64,000 nucleotides of DNA from [Actinomadura] parvosata subsp. kistnae (GCF_900323885.1 NZ_OOHJ01000018.1:1723001-1787000); one strand, 5' to 3'. Positions 1 to 8,607 are shown, numbered from the stretch's first letter. Translations and numbers: made by a program. Notes: generated by a model from the sequence alone, not told the origin.

Positions 1-75
1 CACCCCCAGCAGCGCCAGGAAGCCCGCCGTCACGAGGATCTGCGCCCGGTGCTGGCGCCAGGTCACCCAGATCAC
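1..75 (-). CDS. ABC transporter permease, N-terminal fragment
   Basis: Only the first 25 codons are inside the window. The GTG start at 75 overlaps the TGA stop of the ATPase gene (GTGA), and the reading is V-IWVTWRQHRAQILVTAGFL. A WxTWRQHR segment followed by a hydrophobic helix is typical of the N terminus of actinobacterial ABC-2-like permeases. It would be the membrane partner of the upstream ATPase and the third gene of the regulator-ATPase-permease operon. The rest lies outside the window. Confidence 0.7.
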   Translation of the reverse strand, partial: MIWVTWRQHRAQILVTAGFLALLGV

Positions 76-917
76 GCGCCCACCCCCGTCAGGTCGGGCA
101 GCGCCGCCGACTCGGGGCTGCGCAGGTAGCCCATGACCAGCTCCTCCAGCCCCGGGCGGCGCGCCCGCCAGCGCGGATCGGGCGGGCAGGCGCCCCTGAC
201 CAGCATGCTGACCTGCCTGCCGGTACGGCTCGCGCTCACCACCCGCACCCCCGCCGCCGACGCCCCGTCGGGGCCGGTGAGCACGCGGTGCCCGTCGAGC
301 AGCTCCTCGATGTCGCCGCTGACCTGCAGCCGGCCGCCGTTCAGCACCACCAGCCAGTCGCACGTCTCCTCCAGGTCGGAGACGACGTGCGAGGACAGCA
401 GCACGGTCAGCTCCCGCTCGGCCACCTCCGCCATGATCGAGCGCATCACGTCGTGGCGGGCGAGCGGGTCGAGGTTGGCCAGCGGCTCGTCCAGCACGAG
501 CAGGTCCGGCCGGACGGCCAGCGCGAGCGTGACCGCCACCTGCGCCTGCTGCCCGCCCGACAGCCCGCTCACCTTCCTGTCCAGCGGGATGCCCAGCGCG
601 CCGAGGCGGCCGGCGGCGGCGTCGCCGTCCCAGCGGCGGTTCATGCGGCGGCCGAAGGCCAGCATCTCGGCGACGGTGAAGCTGTCGTACAGCGGCTTGT
701 CCTGCGCCACGAACGCCGCCTCGCCGGCCACGCGGACGCTGCCCCGCGCGGGACGCAGCAGGCCGACGGCCGCGTGCATGAGCGTGGTCTTGCCCGCGCC
801 GTTGGGCCCGACGAGCGCCGCCACCCGCCCGGCGGGGACCGCCAGCGAGCAGTCGCGCAGCGCCCACGTGCGGCGGTAGCGCACCCCCAGCCCGGTCGCC
901 TCCAGCGCCGGGGTCAC
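72..917 (-). CDS. ABC transporter ATP-binding protein
   Basis: A 281-residue cytoplasmic ATPase subunit of an ABC-2-type exporter. Visible motifs are Walker A (VGPNGAGKTT), Q-loop (AFVAQD), signature (LSGGQQAQ), Walker B with the catalytic acid (LLVLDEPLANLD) and the switch histidine (LLSSHV). The start is the GTG at 917, which overlaps the stop of the GntR gene as GTGA. The frame stays open further upstream, but that would run through the regulator gene. Gene order regulator-ATPase-permease is the usual YtrA-type arrangement, so the dyad at 1311-1346 probably controls it. The substrate is unknown; peptide or antibiotic stress is a common role for this family. Confidence 0.9.
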   Translation of the reverse strand: MTPALEATGLGVRYRRTWALRDCSLAVPAGRVAALVGPNGAGKTTLMHAAVGLLRPARGSVRVAGEAAFVAQDKPLYDSFTVAEMLAFGRRMNRRWDGDAAAGRLGALGIPLDRKVSGLSGGQQAQVAVTLALAVRPDLLVLDEPLANLDPLARHDVMRSIMAEVAERELTVLLSSHVVSDLEETCDWLVVLNGGRLQVSGDIEELLDGHRVLTGPDGASAAGVRVVSASRTGRQVSMLVRGACPPDPRWRARRPGLEELVMGYLRSPESAALPDLTGVGA

Positions 918-1315
918 GCCGCGCCCTCCTTCGCGGCGTCGGCCAGGACCACGGCGAACAGCGCCCGCAGGTCCTCCTGGTCGAGCCCGGCCGCGCGGGC
1001 CTCGCGCACCCACGCCTCCAGGGTGCGGCGCAGCCGCGTGTGCTCGGCGAGCGTCGGGCCCGCCACACCCTGCCGGACGAACGTGCCCATCCCCGGCCGC
1101 CCCTCGACCAGCCCTTCGCGCTCCAGCTCCCGGTAGGCCTTGAGCACCGTGTTGGGGTTGATGGCCAGGCTCTCGACCACCTCGCGGGCGGTGGGCAGCT
1201 GGTCGCCGGGCCGCAGCGTGCCGAGCCGCAGCGCCTGTTTCACCTGGTGGACGAGCTGCAGGTACGTCGACACGCCCGAGCCGCGGTCCAGGTCGAACTC
1301 GATCAACCGTAACAC
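914..1315 (-). CDS. GntR family transcriptional regulator, YtrA subfamily
   Basis: A 133-residue DNA-binding repressor. The winged helix-turn-helix covers about residues 15-80 (YLQLVHQVKQALRLGTLRPG, then LPTAREVVESLAINPNTVLKAY). It is followed by only a short C-terminal tail of about 50 residues, the small effector region of the YtrA subfamily. It is translationally coupled to the ABC ATPase. The GTG start at 1315 lies inside the left arm of a perfect inverted repeat, so translation may be leaderless or the true start may be slightly downstream. Autoregulation is inferred from this geometry. Confidence 0.88.
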   Translation of the reverse strand: MLRLIEFDLDRGSGVSTYLQLVHQVKQALRLGTLRPGDQLPTAREVVESLAINPNTVLKAYRELEREGLVEGRPGMGTFVRQGVAGPTLAEHTRLRRTLEAWVREARAAGLDQEDLRALFAVVLADAAKEGAA

Positions 1316-1346
1316 CCTTTCACTAATGGAATAGTGAAAGGGTGTT
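1311..1346. promoter_or_regulatory. Perfect 15-bp inverted repeat, probable GntR operator
   Basis: Arms AACACCCTTTCACTA (1311-1325) and its exact reverse complement (1332-1346) flank a 6-base spacer. The dyad overlaps the first codon of the GntR gene and its immediate upstream region. Long dyads next to YtrA-type regulators are their usual autoregulatory sites. A factor-independent terminator is unlikely because the position is the 5' end of the operon and there is no T-run. Confidence 0.8.
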
Positions 1347-1374
1347 GCTTCTGATCGTCCGTGTCAACCCGGGG

Positions 1375-2343
1375 TCAGCGCTTGCGGATGACCGTGACGC
1401 CGTCGCGCAGGGGCAGCATCACCGCGTCCACCCGGTCGTCGGCCGCCACCAGGTCGTTGAGCCCGCGCATGGCGGTGTGCCGCGGATCCTGGTGGACGGG
1501 GTCGAGAACCCGCCCACCCTGGAGGACGTTGTCCAGGACGATCACGCCGCCGGGGCGCAGGCGGAGCAGGATCTCCTCGTAGTACGCGGGATAGCTCTCC
1601 TTGTCGGCGTCGATGAAGGCGAAGTCGTACTCGGCCGTGGCCGGCAGGGCGCGCAGGCTGTCGAGGGCGGGGCCGAGGCGCAGCTCGATCCGGTCCGACA
1701 CCCCGGCCTTCTCCCAGTGGCGGGCCGCGATGGAGGTCCACTCGTCGCTCACGTCCAGGGCCAGGAGCCGGCCGCCGGCGGGCAGGCCGCGGGCGATGCA
1801 GATCGAGGAGTAGCCGGTGAAGACGCCCACCTCGACGGCCCGCCGGGCGCCGGTGAGCCGGACGAGCATGGTCAGCAGGGCGCCCTCGTCGGCGGTGATC
1901 TGCATGCCGGACGAGCCGCCGGTGGCCGTGCGGGTCTCGGCGGCGAGGTCGCGCAGCACGGCGTCGGCCGGCGTGCTGTGCTGCAGCGTGTAGTCGGCGA
2001 CGGCGGGGTGGACGAGCTCGGTCAGCGGCAGCCAGACGACCTCCAGCTCCTCTTGGGTGGCGAAGCGGAGCAGGTGGCGGGCGACGACGTCCTGGACGCG
2101 TTCGAGGTTCTCCTGGGTGTCGGCGGTGGCCGTCATCGTGAGATGCCGGGCTTCGGGGGCCAGGACGCACTGGCCGTACTCCAGGGTGATGGTGCCGCGC
2201 CCCGCGTCGTCGAGGTCCGTCGTGACCTTGTGGCTCATGTGGGAGACGAGCTGCTTGATGTAGCGGGCCCCGCGGGGCGTCATCACCGATGCCGCGGAAA
2301 CAGCCATGACATATACCGCCTTAGTCTCGGGAAACGCCGACAC
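1375..2343 (-). CDS. DUF2218 domain fused to class I SAM-dependent O-methyltransferase
   Basis: A 322-residue two-domain protein. Residues about 22-105 match DUF2218 (ARYIKQLVSHMSHKV ... ITLEYGQCVL ... HLLRFATQEELEVVW), a small alpha/beta domain of unknown role. Residues about 110-322 are a caffeoyl-CoA-type O-methyltransferase: the SAM-binding segment is VEVGVFTGYSSICIARGLP, then LLALDVSDEW, the metal/SAM acidic motif FAFIDADKE, and VIVLDNVLQGG. The methyltransferase part has the family's full length of about 220 residues. Internal methionines at about residues 13 and 21 are alternative starts. It is monocistronic and divergent from the protease gene. The substrate is unknown; catechol-like or polyketide phenols are typical of the family. 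Confidence 0.85.
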   Translation of the reverse strand: MSAFPETKAVYVMAVSAASVMTPRGARYIKQLVSHMSHKVTTDLDDAGRGTITLEYGQCVLAPEARHLTMTATADTQENLERVQDVVARHLLRFATQEELEVVWLPLTELVHPAVADYTLQHSTPADAVLRDLAAETRTATGGSSGMQITADEGALLTMLVRLTGARRAVEVGVFTGYSSICIARGLPAGGRLLALDVSDEWTSIAARHWEKAGVSDRIELRLGPALDSLRALPATAEYDFAFIDADKESYPAYYEEILLRLRPGGVIVLDNVLQGGRVLDPVHQDPRHTAMRGLNDLVAADDRVDAVMLPLRDGVTVIRKR

Positions 2344-2557
2344 TTTCCCGCAGGTCCCCCGCCCGCTTCAAGAGTCTGGACCGGGAAGAGTGCGACATCT
2401 AGCAATAAACATAGACAAAGCGGACAGCGCGCCGCTAGCCTGATGGCGCTCCAGGTGGGGGTCACCTGGAGCACCAAACGTCACCCGTCCGGGCGCGGGA
2501 TCCCGTTCCCAGTCGGCTCCAAGCCGTGGACAAGATCACCGCTTCACCATTCCGTAC

Positions 2558-4237
2558 GTGAGCGGATATTTCAGGAAAAGGTGGACGAAGATCGCCGCAG
2601 CCGCGGCGGCCGTCGTCGCGGTGGCGCTGCCGGCCGCCCCCGCGGCGGCCGACGACGCGCCCGGCGAGCGCCCCGACGTGCCCGTCGGCACGTGGCTGGC
2701 GGCCCGCACGCAGCCCGCGGTCCAGCTGACCAGCTTCACCTACACCGGTACGGTCGCCGTCCCGACCAGCACGATCAACGAGACCGCGTTCAGCCGGCTC
2801 ACGCAGCAGGCCGTCGAGGCCGTGCAGGCCGGCAAGATCTCCTCGGACGAGCGCAGCATCGCCAAGTGGCTCTTCCAGCGGATCGCCGCCGACGTCGACA
2901 CCTACCTCACCGAGACCACCCCCGAGCGCACGGTCGACGCCGAGGTCGGCGGCCTGTGCACCGGCTGGTGGGTCACCCCCGACGGGTACATGGTGACCGG
3001 CGCGCACTGCGTCCAGGTCGGCGAGACCGAGCTGAGCAAGCTCTTCGCCCAGCAGGCGCTGGCCAAGTTCAACGAGCAGGACGCCAAGGAGATCATCGCG
3101 GGGCTGCAGGGCATCGAGGCCGACGAGGAGATCCTCAAGCTCGCCCAGCAGATCTACGTCACGTTCAACACCGGCCACATGAAGATCCGCAACCTGCAGC
3201 AGAGCCTGTCGGTGCTGCAGAGCCTGCCCGGCGGCGGCGTCGACAAGACCGCCAAGGCGACCCCGGCGGAGCTGGTCTCGGTGGGCGAGAGCTACCCGGG
3301 CAAGGACTTCGCGCTGCTCAAGGTGAACGGCCAGCAGAACCTGCCGACCGTCCCGCTCGGCGAGGACGCCGACGTGCGCACCGGCGACACCCTCTACATC
3401 AGCGGCTTCCCCGGCCTGGTCACGAACACGCCGTTCTTCAGCCTGGAGTCACGGCTGGAGCCGGCGCTGACCGAGGGGCCGTACAACGCCAAGCGCACCA
3501 CGCAGACGGGCGTGCCCTACATCCAGACGCAGGCGCCGTCCTACCACGGCAACTCCGGCGGCCCGGTGTTCAGCAAGGACGGCAAGGTCGTCGGCATGCT
3601 GATCGCCGGCACGGTGAGCGAGGGCGGCGAGGCGTCGGAGAGCGAGAGCTTCGTGCTGCCCGTGAGCATCATCAAGGAGAAGCTCGGCGAGAAGAACGTC
3701 AAGCCCGCCCAGGCCGTGACCACCACCCGGTACAACGAGGCGCTGAACGACTACTTCCGCAACTGGTACGAGGAGGCGCTGCCCAAGTTCCGCGAGGTGC
3801 AGGCGCTCTTCCCGAACCATCCGTACGTCGCCAAGTACATCAGCGACACGCAGGCCGCGATCTCAGCCGGCAAGGACGAGTCGCCCAAGCCGATCCTGAT
3901 GTGGGTGCTGATCGCGGCCGGCGTGCTGCTGGCGATCGTGCTGGTCGGGGTGGTGGTGAAGCTGCTCGGCCGGCGCCGCCGCGCCCGCTCGGACGCGCCG
4001 CCGTACGGGGCGATCCCGCCGCCGCCGTGGCAGCAGCACCAGCTTCCCCCGAGCCACCAGCACCAGGCGCCGGTCCCCCCGCAGGCTCCGTACGGCGGGT
4101 ACAACGGCTCCAATTACGGCTACGGACCGGCCGGACAGTACGGGCAGCACGGGCAGCACGGGCAGCCGTATCTCGGTGACCAGACGCGGGACGTCCGCTA
4201 CGGCCAGTTCTCGCCCCCGCCGGACGGCCATTCCTGA
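2558..4237 (+). CDS. Membrane-anchored trypsin-like serine protease with His/Gln/Pro-rich tail
   Basis: 559 residues from a GTG start. The order is an N-terminal signal segment (about 10-31, ending AAPAAADD), a trypsin-like domain, one transmembrane helix (about 447-470), a basic stop-transfer RRRRAR, and a cytoplasmic low-complexity tail rich in Pro, Gln, His, Gly and Tyr. The catalytic triad is visible: H150 in TGAHC, D250 in KDFALLK and S333 in HGNSGGP. About 100 residues separate His from Asp, longer than in simple proteases; the insert is alpha-helical by composition. The tail carries a short GQH tandem repeat. Secretion with a C-terminal anchor is inferred. Its 3' end overlaps the convergent gene by 40 bp. 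Confidence 0.85.
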   Translation: MSGYFRKRWTKIAAAAAAVVAVALPAAPAAADDAPGERPDVPVGTWLAARTQPAVQLTSFTYTGTVAVPTSTINETAFSRLTQQAVEAVQAGKISSDERSIAKWLFQRIAADVDTYLTETTPERTVDAEVGGLCTGWWVTPDGYMVTGAHCVQVGETELSKLFAQQALAKFNEQDAKEIIAGLQGIEADEEILKLAQQIYVTFNTGHMKIRNLQQSLSVLQSLPGGGVDKTAKATPAELVSVGESYPGKDFALLKVNGQQNLPTVPLGEDADVRTGDTLYISGFPGLVTNTPFFSLESRLEPALTEGPYNAKRTTQTGVPYIQTQAPSYHGNSGGPVFSKDGKVVGMLIAGTVSEGGEASESESFVLPVSIIKEKLGEKNVKPAQAVTTTRYNEALNDYFRNWYEEALPKFREVQALFPNHPYVAKYISDTQAAISAGKDESPKPILMWVLIAAGVLLAIVLVGVVVKLLGRRRRARSDAPPYGAIPPPPWQQHQLPPSHQHQAPVPPQAPYGGYNGSNYGYGPAGQYGQHGQHGQPYLGDQTRDVRYGQFSPPPDGHS

Positions 4238-5436
4238 ACGTCCGCCTTCCTGACCGCTTCCAAGGTGGCCGCCAGCTCGGCCTCCGGTACGAAATGGCCG
4301 AAGGTGTCGTTGGCGAAGAACGACACCCCGGCCACGGACCCGGCGTGCGCCGCCAGCACCTCGCGCTGGTAGAGGTAGGTACGCCGGTCGTCCAGGTAGG
4401 TGCGGTACCAGTACCAGGGATCGACGAAGTCCAGCCCGAGCAGCGGGCGCGGGCCGCCCAGCGCGGCCTTGCTGAGCAGGTTCGGGACGATCTCGGTGCG
4501 CTCGACGAGCACGGCGAACGTGCTGATCAGGACGGCGTCGAGCGTGTGGTAGGCGGCGTCGGTCATGCCCCAGGCCGCCCGCTCCACCTCGGCCCGCCAG
4601 TACGTGTCCATCCAGTAGACGAGCCGGTCGCCCATGGCTTCGCGCAGCCGCAGGAAGAACCGCTCGATCCCGGCCGACCGCTCCGGCGTGAGCGGCGGCG
4701 CGTTGTCGGGGTGCCAGAAGCCGACCAGCCCGAACTGGTTGCCGAGCAGGATCCCGTCCAGGCCGAAGTCGGCGGTGAACGCGGCGGTCTGCGCGGCCAC
4801 GAAGTCCCCGGCGAGCAGCCCGGCCGCGATGCCGCCGGGGTAGGCGGCGTAGGGGCGGGGGTCGGCGGCGAGCGGCGCGGTGACGTCGATGACACCCGGC
4901 ACGATGTGCCCGCCGGCGTCGGCGGTGCCGGCCGCCGCCTCGGGGTGCCGCCCGGTCTTCCACTCGCTGCGGCAGAACTCGGGGCCCGGCTCCAGGTACT
5001 CCAGCAGGCTCACCCGCAGGCCGCGCCGCTCGGCCTCGGCGCGCACGGCCGCGTAGACGCCGGCCAGCGTCCGGTAGTCCATGGGCTGCTCGGACAGGAC
5101 GAACATGGGCCCGGCCGAGTACGGGTTGGCCGAGCGCTCGCCGCCGTCGCGCACCCGGGCCAGCCAGTCACGGTTGTGCGCCCTGGTGGCGGCGGCCGGA
5201 CCGCCGGGCGCCAGCGCGAAGCAGTTGTAGCGGGCCCAGTCGAAGCGCTGGTCCCAGGCGTCGCGGCCGGCGTAGTTGAGCACGTGGTCGCCGTTGCCCG
5301 CGCAGAACACGATCGTGACGGGCCGATCGGCCAGCCAGTCGGCGTGGTGGTCGAAGAAGGCCGCCACGCCCGGGGCGGGGTCTTGGAGGTCGTCGAAGAT
5401 CTTGGGGGTGATCCAGAGGCAGGCTTCCAGGCTCAC
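4198..5436 (-). CDS. Putative TIM-barrel carbohydrate-active protein of unknown family
   Basis: A 412-residue cytoplasmic protein with no signal peptide. I cannot assign a family. Alternating hydrophobic strands ending in acidic or aromatic residues fit a (beta/alpha)8 barrel: PVTIVFCAGNGDH, LDGILLGNQFG, LVYWMDTYW, DAVLISTFA, LLGLDFVDPWYWYR and VAGVSFFANDTFG. It is the last gene of the sugar importer operon; its GTG overlaps the stop of the binding-protein gene (GTGA). An intracellular glycoside hydrolase acting on imported oligosaccharide is the simplest inference. The 3' end overlaps the protease gene. Confidence 0.6.
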   Translation of the reverse strand: MSLEACLWITPKIFDDLQDPAPGVAAFFDHHADWLADRPVTIVFCAGNGDHVLNYAGRDAWDQRFDWARYNCFALAPGGPAAATRAHNRDWLARVRDGGERSANPYSAGPMFVLSEQPMDYRTLAGVYAAVRAEAERRGLRVSLLEYLEPGPEFCRSEWKTGRHPEAAAGTADAGGHIVPGVIDVTAPLAADPRPYAAYPGGIAAGLLAGDFVAAQTAAFTADFGLDGILLGNQFGLVGFWHPDNAPPLTPERSAGIERFFLRLREAMGDRLVYWMDTYWRAEVERAAWGMTDAAYHTLDAVLISTFAVLVERTEIVPNLLSKAALGGPRPLLGLDFVDPWYWYRTYLDDRRTYLYQREVLAAHAGSVAGVSFFANDTFGHFVPEAELAATLEAVRKADVQEWPSGGGENWP

Positions 5437-6701
5437 TTGGCCTCACCGAACGCCTTGTCCATGCGGCCGAGCAGGGTCGGCACGTCGATCGTGCCGTTGA
5501 ACAGCTCCTGCACGGAGGTCAGGTGCTCCTGCTGCACCTTCGGGCCGGGCCAGCCCTGGTCGGGGTAGAGGGTGGACTTACCGTTCTTGACGGCGTCGAG
5601 CACCGGCCGCTGCAGCGCGTCGGGCTGGAAGGACGGGCTGGGCAGGGCCGGGCTGCTGCCGGACTCCTTCGCGTACAGCGCCTGGCCTTCAGGGGAGGCG
5701 AGGAACTGCAGGAACTTCCTGGCCAGGGCCGGGTTCTTGGCCTTGGCGTTGACGCCGTACACGATGCCGACCGACACCGGCAGGTAGGTGTCGCCGGCGT
5801 TGTCGGTGGCGGGGAACGGGGTCATCGAGAACGTGGTGCCCTGGGGCGCGGAGTTGAGCGCCGACTGCACGGCCGACAGCACGTGGACGGCGCCGAGCGC
5901 CTTGCCCTGGCCGAGGAGCTGCATCTGCTCGTCGTAGCCGACGCCGTTGGGGCTGTCGTTGAAGCAGCCGGAGTCGCGCAGTTGCAGGTACTTGTCCATG
6001 GCCTGCTTCCACTCCGACTTCGCGAAGCTGGCCTGGCCGTCCTTCTGCTGCTGGGTGAACGCCGGGTTCGGGCCGTAGACGAGGGAGGCGGTCAGCGCGT
6101 ACGGGACGAGCTGGGTGACCCACGCGGACTTGAGGCCGAGCGCGAACGCGACGACGCCCTTGGACTTGGCGTCCTTGCAGAACTTGAGCACTTCGGGCCA
6201 GGTGGTGGGCTTGGCCAGGCCGGTCTTGGCGAGGGCCTGGTCGTTCCAGACGGCTCCGATGGCGCCGATGGTGACCGGCACGGCCACGACCTTGCCGGCC
6301 GGGTCGGTGGTGACGGCCTTGAGGTCGGCGCTCAGGCCGCCGGCCCAGCTCTCGCCCGACAGGTCCATCAGCATGCCGTCGGCGCCGAGGTCGCGCACGG
6401 CCATGGTGTTGCCGCCGCCCGGCCACATGCGGAACACGTCGGGGGCCGTCCCCGAGGACAGCTGGGTGCGCAGTTGCTGCTGGTAGGAGGCGTCGTCCTC
6501 GGTGAACGTGGTCTTGACGACGACGCCGGGGTTGGCCTTCTTGAACGCCTCCACGGCGGCCTGGGCCGGGCCCTGGCCTGCGGCGGCGAGCGTGAGCACC
6601 TGCTCGCCGGAGGTGGCGGTGGTCTGGCCGCCCGAGGTCGAGCAGGCCGCCGCCGCGACCGCGAGGCAGCAGGCGGAGGCGAGCGTTGTGACGATCTTCA
6701 T
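5433..6701 (-). CDS. Sugar ABC transporter substrate-binding lipoprotein
   Basis: 422 residues. A short signal ending in a lipobox (LAVAAAACS) predicts lipid attachment on the outer face of the membrane. The mature part has the family 1 extracellular solute-binding layout: EQVLTLAAAGQGPAQAAVEAFKKANPGVVV, then FTEDDASYQQQLRTQLSSGTAPDVFRMWPGG, and the late VSVGIVYGVNAKAKNPALARKFLQFLASPEGQ segment. The start is the ATG at 6701, preceded by GGAG-like sequence. It is cotranscribed with both permeases and delivers an oligosaccharide to them; the ligand cannot be read from sequence. Confidence 0.92.
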   Translation of the reverse strand: MKIVTTLASACCLAVAAAACSTSGGQTTATSGEQVLTLAAAGQGPAQAAVEAFKKANPGVVVKTTFTEDDASYQQQLRTQLSSGTAPDVFRMWPGGGNTMAVRDLGADGMLMDLSGESWAGGLSADLKAVTTDPAGKVVAVPVTIGAIGAVWNDQALAKTGLAKPTTWPEVLKFCKDAKSKGVVAFALGLKSAWVTQLVPYALTASLVYGPNPAFTQQQKDGQASFAKSEWKQAMDKYLQLRDSGCFNDSPNGVGYDEQMQLLGQGKALGAVHVLSAVQSALNSAPQGTTFSMTPFPATDNAGDTYLPVSVGIVYGVNAKAKNPALARKFLQFLASPEGQALYAKESGSSPALPSPSFQPDALQRPVLDAVKNGKSTLYPDQGWPGPKVQQEHLTSVQELFNGTIDVPTLLGRMDKAFGEAK

Positions 6702-6727
6702 GACGAACTCCAAACGGGGGGTGCGGG

Positions 6728-7552
6728 TCAGCCTTTGAGGCCGCCGGCGAAGCCCTTGATGATGTGCTTCTGCAGCGCGAAGTAGACGACGAGGATGGGG
6801 ATCACGCTGATCACCAGGCCGGCGAAGATGAGGGGCCACTGCGACACGTACTGGCTGACGAAGCCGTAGATCGCCACCGGCGCCGTCGTGTTGTCGCTGC
6901 CGCCGAGATACAGCAGCGGGGTGAAGAACTCGTTCCAGATGCCGACCGCGTTGAGGATCACGACCGTGCCGGTGACCGGCCGCAGCAGCGGGAAGACGAC
7001 GGAGACGAACGAGCGCAGCGGCCCGCAGCCGTCGAGCAGCGCCGCCTCCTCGTAGTCGAGCGGCAGCTCGCGCAGGAACATCGTGTAGAGGAAGACGGAG
7101 AACGGGATCTGCTGCCCGACGTTGATCAGGATGACCGACCAGAGCGAGCCGAGCAGGCCGAGGTCGCGCATGGTGGCGTAGAGCGGGAGCAGGGCGAGCT
7201 GGCCGGGGATGAGCAGGCCGCCGATGACGAGGTAGAACGTGTACCGCGACCAGCGCCGCGTCACCCTGGCCAGCGGGTAGGCGGCCATCGACGCGAGGGC
7301 GATGATCAGCACGACGCTGACGGAGGTGATGAGGAAGCTGTTGGCCAGCGCGGCGCCGAGGCTGGCCTGGCTCCACGCCTGGGCGTAGTTGTCCAGGGTG
7401 GGCGGGAAGGCGAAGGCCAGCGCCCCGGTCTGGCTGTCCTGCGGCTTGAGCGAGACGTTGAGCAGGCCGACGAGCGGCACGAGGAAGGCCAGCGCGAGCA
7501 GGATCAGGCTCACCTCGCGCGCCAGCGTGCGCCAGGTGTATCGGGAGTGCAT
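6728..7552 (-). CDS. Carbohydrate ABC transporter permease, MalG/CUT1 type
   Basis: 274 residues with six predicted membrane helices. The cytoplasmic EAA loop (YEEAALLDGCGPLRSFVSVVFPLLRP) that docks the ATPase is present. The ATG at 7552 overlaps the stop of the upstream permease as ATGA, so the two are translationally coupled. It ends with the usual LQKHIIKGFAGGLKG. No dedicated ATPase is encoded in the operon, as is common for actinobacterial CUT1 systems that share a MsiK-type ATPase; that sharing is inference. Confidence 0.93.
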   Translation of the reverse strand: MHSRYTWRTLAREVSLILLALAFLVPLVGLLNVSLKPQDSQTGALAFAFPPTLDNYAQAWSQASLGAALANSFLITSVSVVLIIALASMAAYPLARVTRRWSRYTFYLVIGGLLIPGQLALLPLYATMRDLGLLGSLWSVILINVGQQIPFSVFLYTMFLRELPLDYEEAALLDGCGPLRSFVSVVFPLLRPVTGTVVILNAVGIWNEFFTPLLYLGGSDNTTAPVAIYGFVSQYVSQWPLIFAGLVISVIPILVVYFALQKHIIKGFAGGLKG

Positions 7553-8490
7553 CAGAAGCTCTTCCTCTGCGTCAGGCGGAACTGCACGGCCGCCAGGACC
7601 GCGATGACCACGGTCATGACGACGGCCAGCGCGATCGAGAACGGGAAGTCGCCGAGCGAGAACGCGCTCTTGTAGATGGCCGTCGAGATCGTCTCCGTCG
7701 CGGTGCCGGGGCCGCCGCCGGTCATGGCCATGACCTGGTCGAACTGCTTGAGCCCACCGATGAGGCAGAGCATCACGTTGATCACCACGGCGCCGTTGAG
7801 CAGCGGCAGCACGACACGGCGGAACTTGCTCCACGCGCCCGCCCCGTCGATCGTGGCCGCCTCCAGCACCTCGGCGGGGATGGCCTGGAGCCCGGCCAGG
7901 TAGATGACCATGGAGTAGCCGGAGAACTGCCAGACGATCTCCAGGACGATGGCGTACAGGGCCGTGTCGGGGTCGCCGAGCCAGTCGTGGGCCAGCGCGC
8001 CGAGGCCGACCGCGCGCAGGGCGTCGTTCACGGCGCCGTTGGGCGACAGCAGGAAGCTCCACACGTACCCGGCGACCAGCGGCGTGAGCACCACGGGCGC
8101 GAAGAAGATCACCCGGAACACGTAGCGGCTCTTGACCAGGCTGTTCACGCCGAGCGCGAGGAGCAGGCCGACGACGTTCTGCACGATCGTGGCGGCCGCC
8201 GCGAGGGTGAGCGTGTTGACCAGGGCGTCGAGCGCGGTGCGGTCGGAGAAGACGGCGGCGAAGTTGTCCAGGCCGACGAAGGACCAGTCGGGGCGCAGGC
8301 CGTTCCAGTCGGTGAAGGAGAACAGCGCGCCGTTGGCGCTGGGGACGACGACGATGAACAGGTAGATCGAGATCGCGGGCACGACGAACCACCAGGGCGC
8401 GCGCACCCCGACGCGGCGCCGCCTCGGCGGGGCCTGTCCGGGGGGTTCGCGGAGGTCGGGTGGTGTCGTCGGCGCATGAGTGGCAGCCAC
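7552..8490 (-). CDS. Carbohydrate ABC transporter permease, MalF/CUT1 type
   Basis: 312 residues from a GTG start chosen because a strong GAGAGGAG ribosome site lies about 7 bases upstream. The N terminus is hydrophilic and Pro/Arg-rich, followed by six membrane helices starting WWFVVPAISIYLFIVVVPS. The EAA loop reads LEAATIDGAGAWSKFRRVVLPLL. First gene of the importer operon, preceded by a promoter (8608-8637, read on the minus strand) and a LacI-type operator (8578-8599). Confidence 0.93.
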   Translation of the reverse strand: MAATHAPTTPPDLREPPGQAPPRRRRVGVRAPWWFVVPAISIYLFIVVVPSANGALFSFTDWNGLRPDWSFVGLDNFAAVFSDRTALDALVNTLTLAAAATIVQNVVGLLLALGVNSLVKSRYVFRVIFFAPVVLTPLVAGYVWSFLLSPNGAVNDALRAVGLGALAHDWLGDPDTALYAIVLEIVWQFSGYSMVIYLAGLQAIPAEVLEAATIDGAGAWSKFRRVVLPLLNGAVVINVMLCLIGGLKQFDQVMAMTGGGPGTATETISTAIYKSAFSLGDFPFSIALAVVMTVVIAVLAAVQFRLTQRKSF

Positions 8491-8577
8491 GTGTGACTCC
8501 TCTCGGGGGTGACCATGGATGCACGTGGCCTGCTGGACGGAGCGGCTCTCGCCGTGCCCACGTCGTGGAGCCCACTG

Positions 8578-8599
8578 CGTCGTGAATCGATTCACGACG
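8578..8599. promoter_or_regulatory. LacI-family operator, perfect 22-bp palindrome
   Basis: Half-site CGTCGTGAATC repeated as its exact reverse complement, centred on TCGA. The CG-centred palindrome is characteristic of LacI/GalR operators. It lies just downstream of the predicted transcription start of the importer operon, a position that blocks transcription. The same core recurs at 8665-8680 and 9826-9843, flanking the lacI gene. Confidence 0.9.
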
Positions 8600-8607
8600 T
8601 TTCGGGC

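Noticed and set aside
1342..4179. A 945-codon open frame on the plus strand.
   Set aside because: It runs antisense to the methyltransferase and out of frame through the protease; the translation is repetitive Arg/Gly/Ala-rich as expected of a shadow frame in GC-rich DNA.
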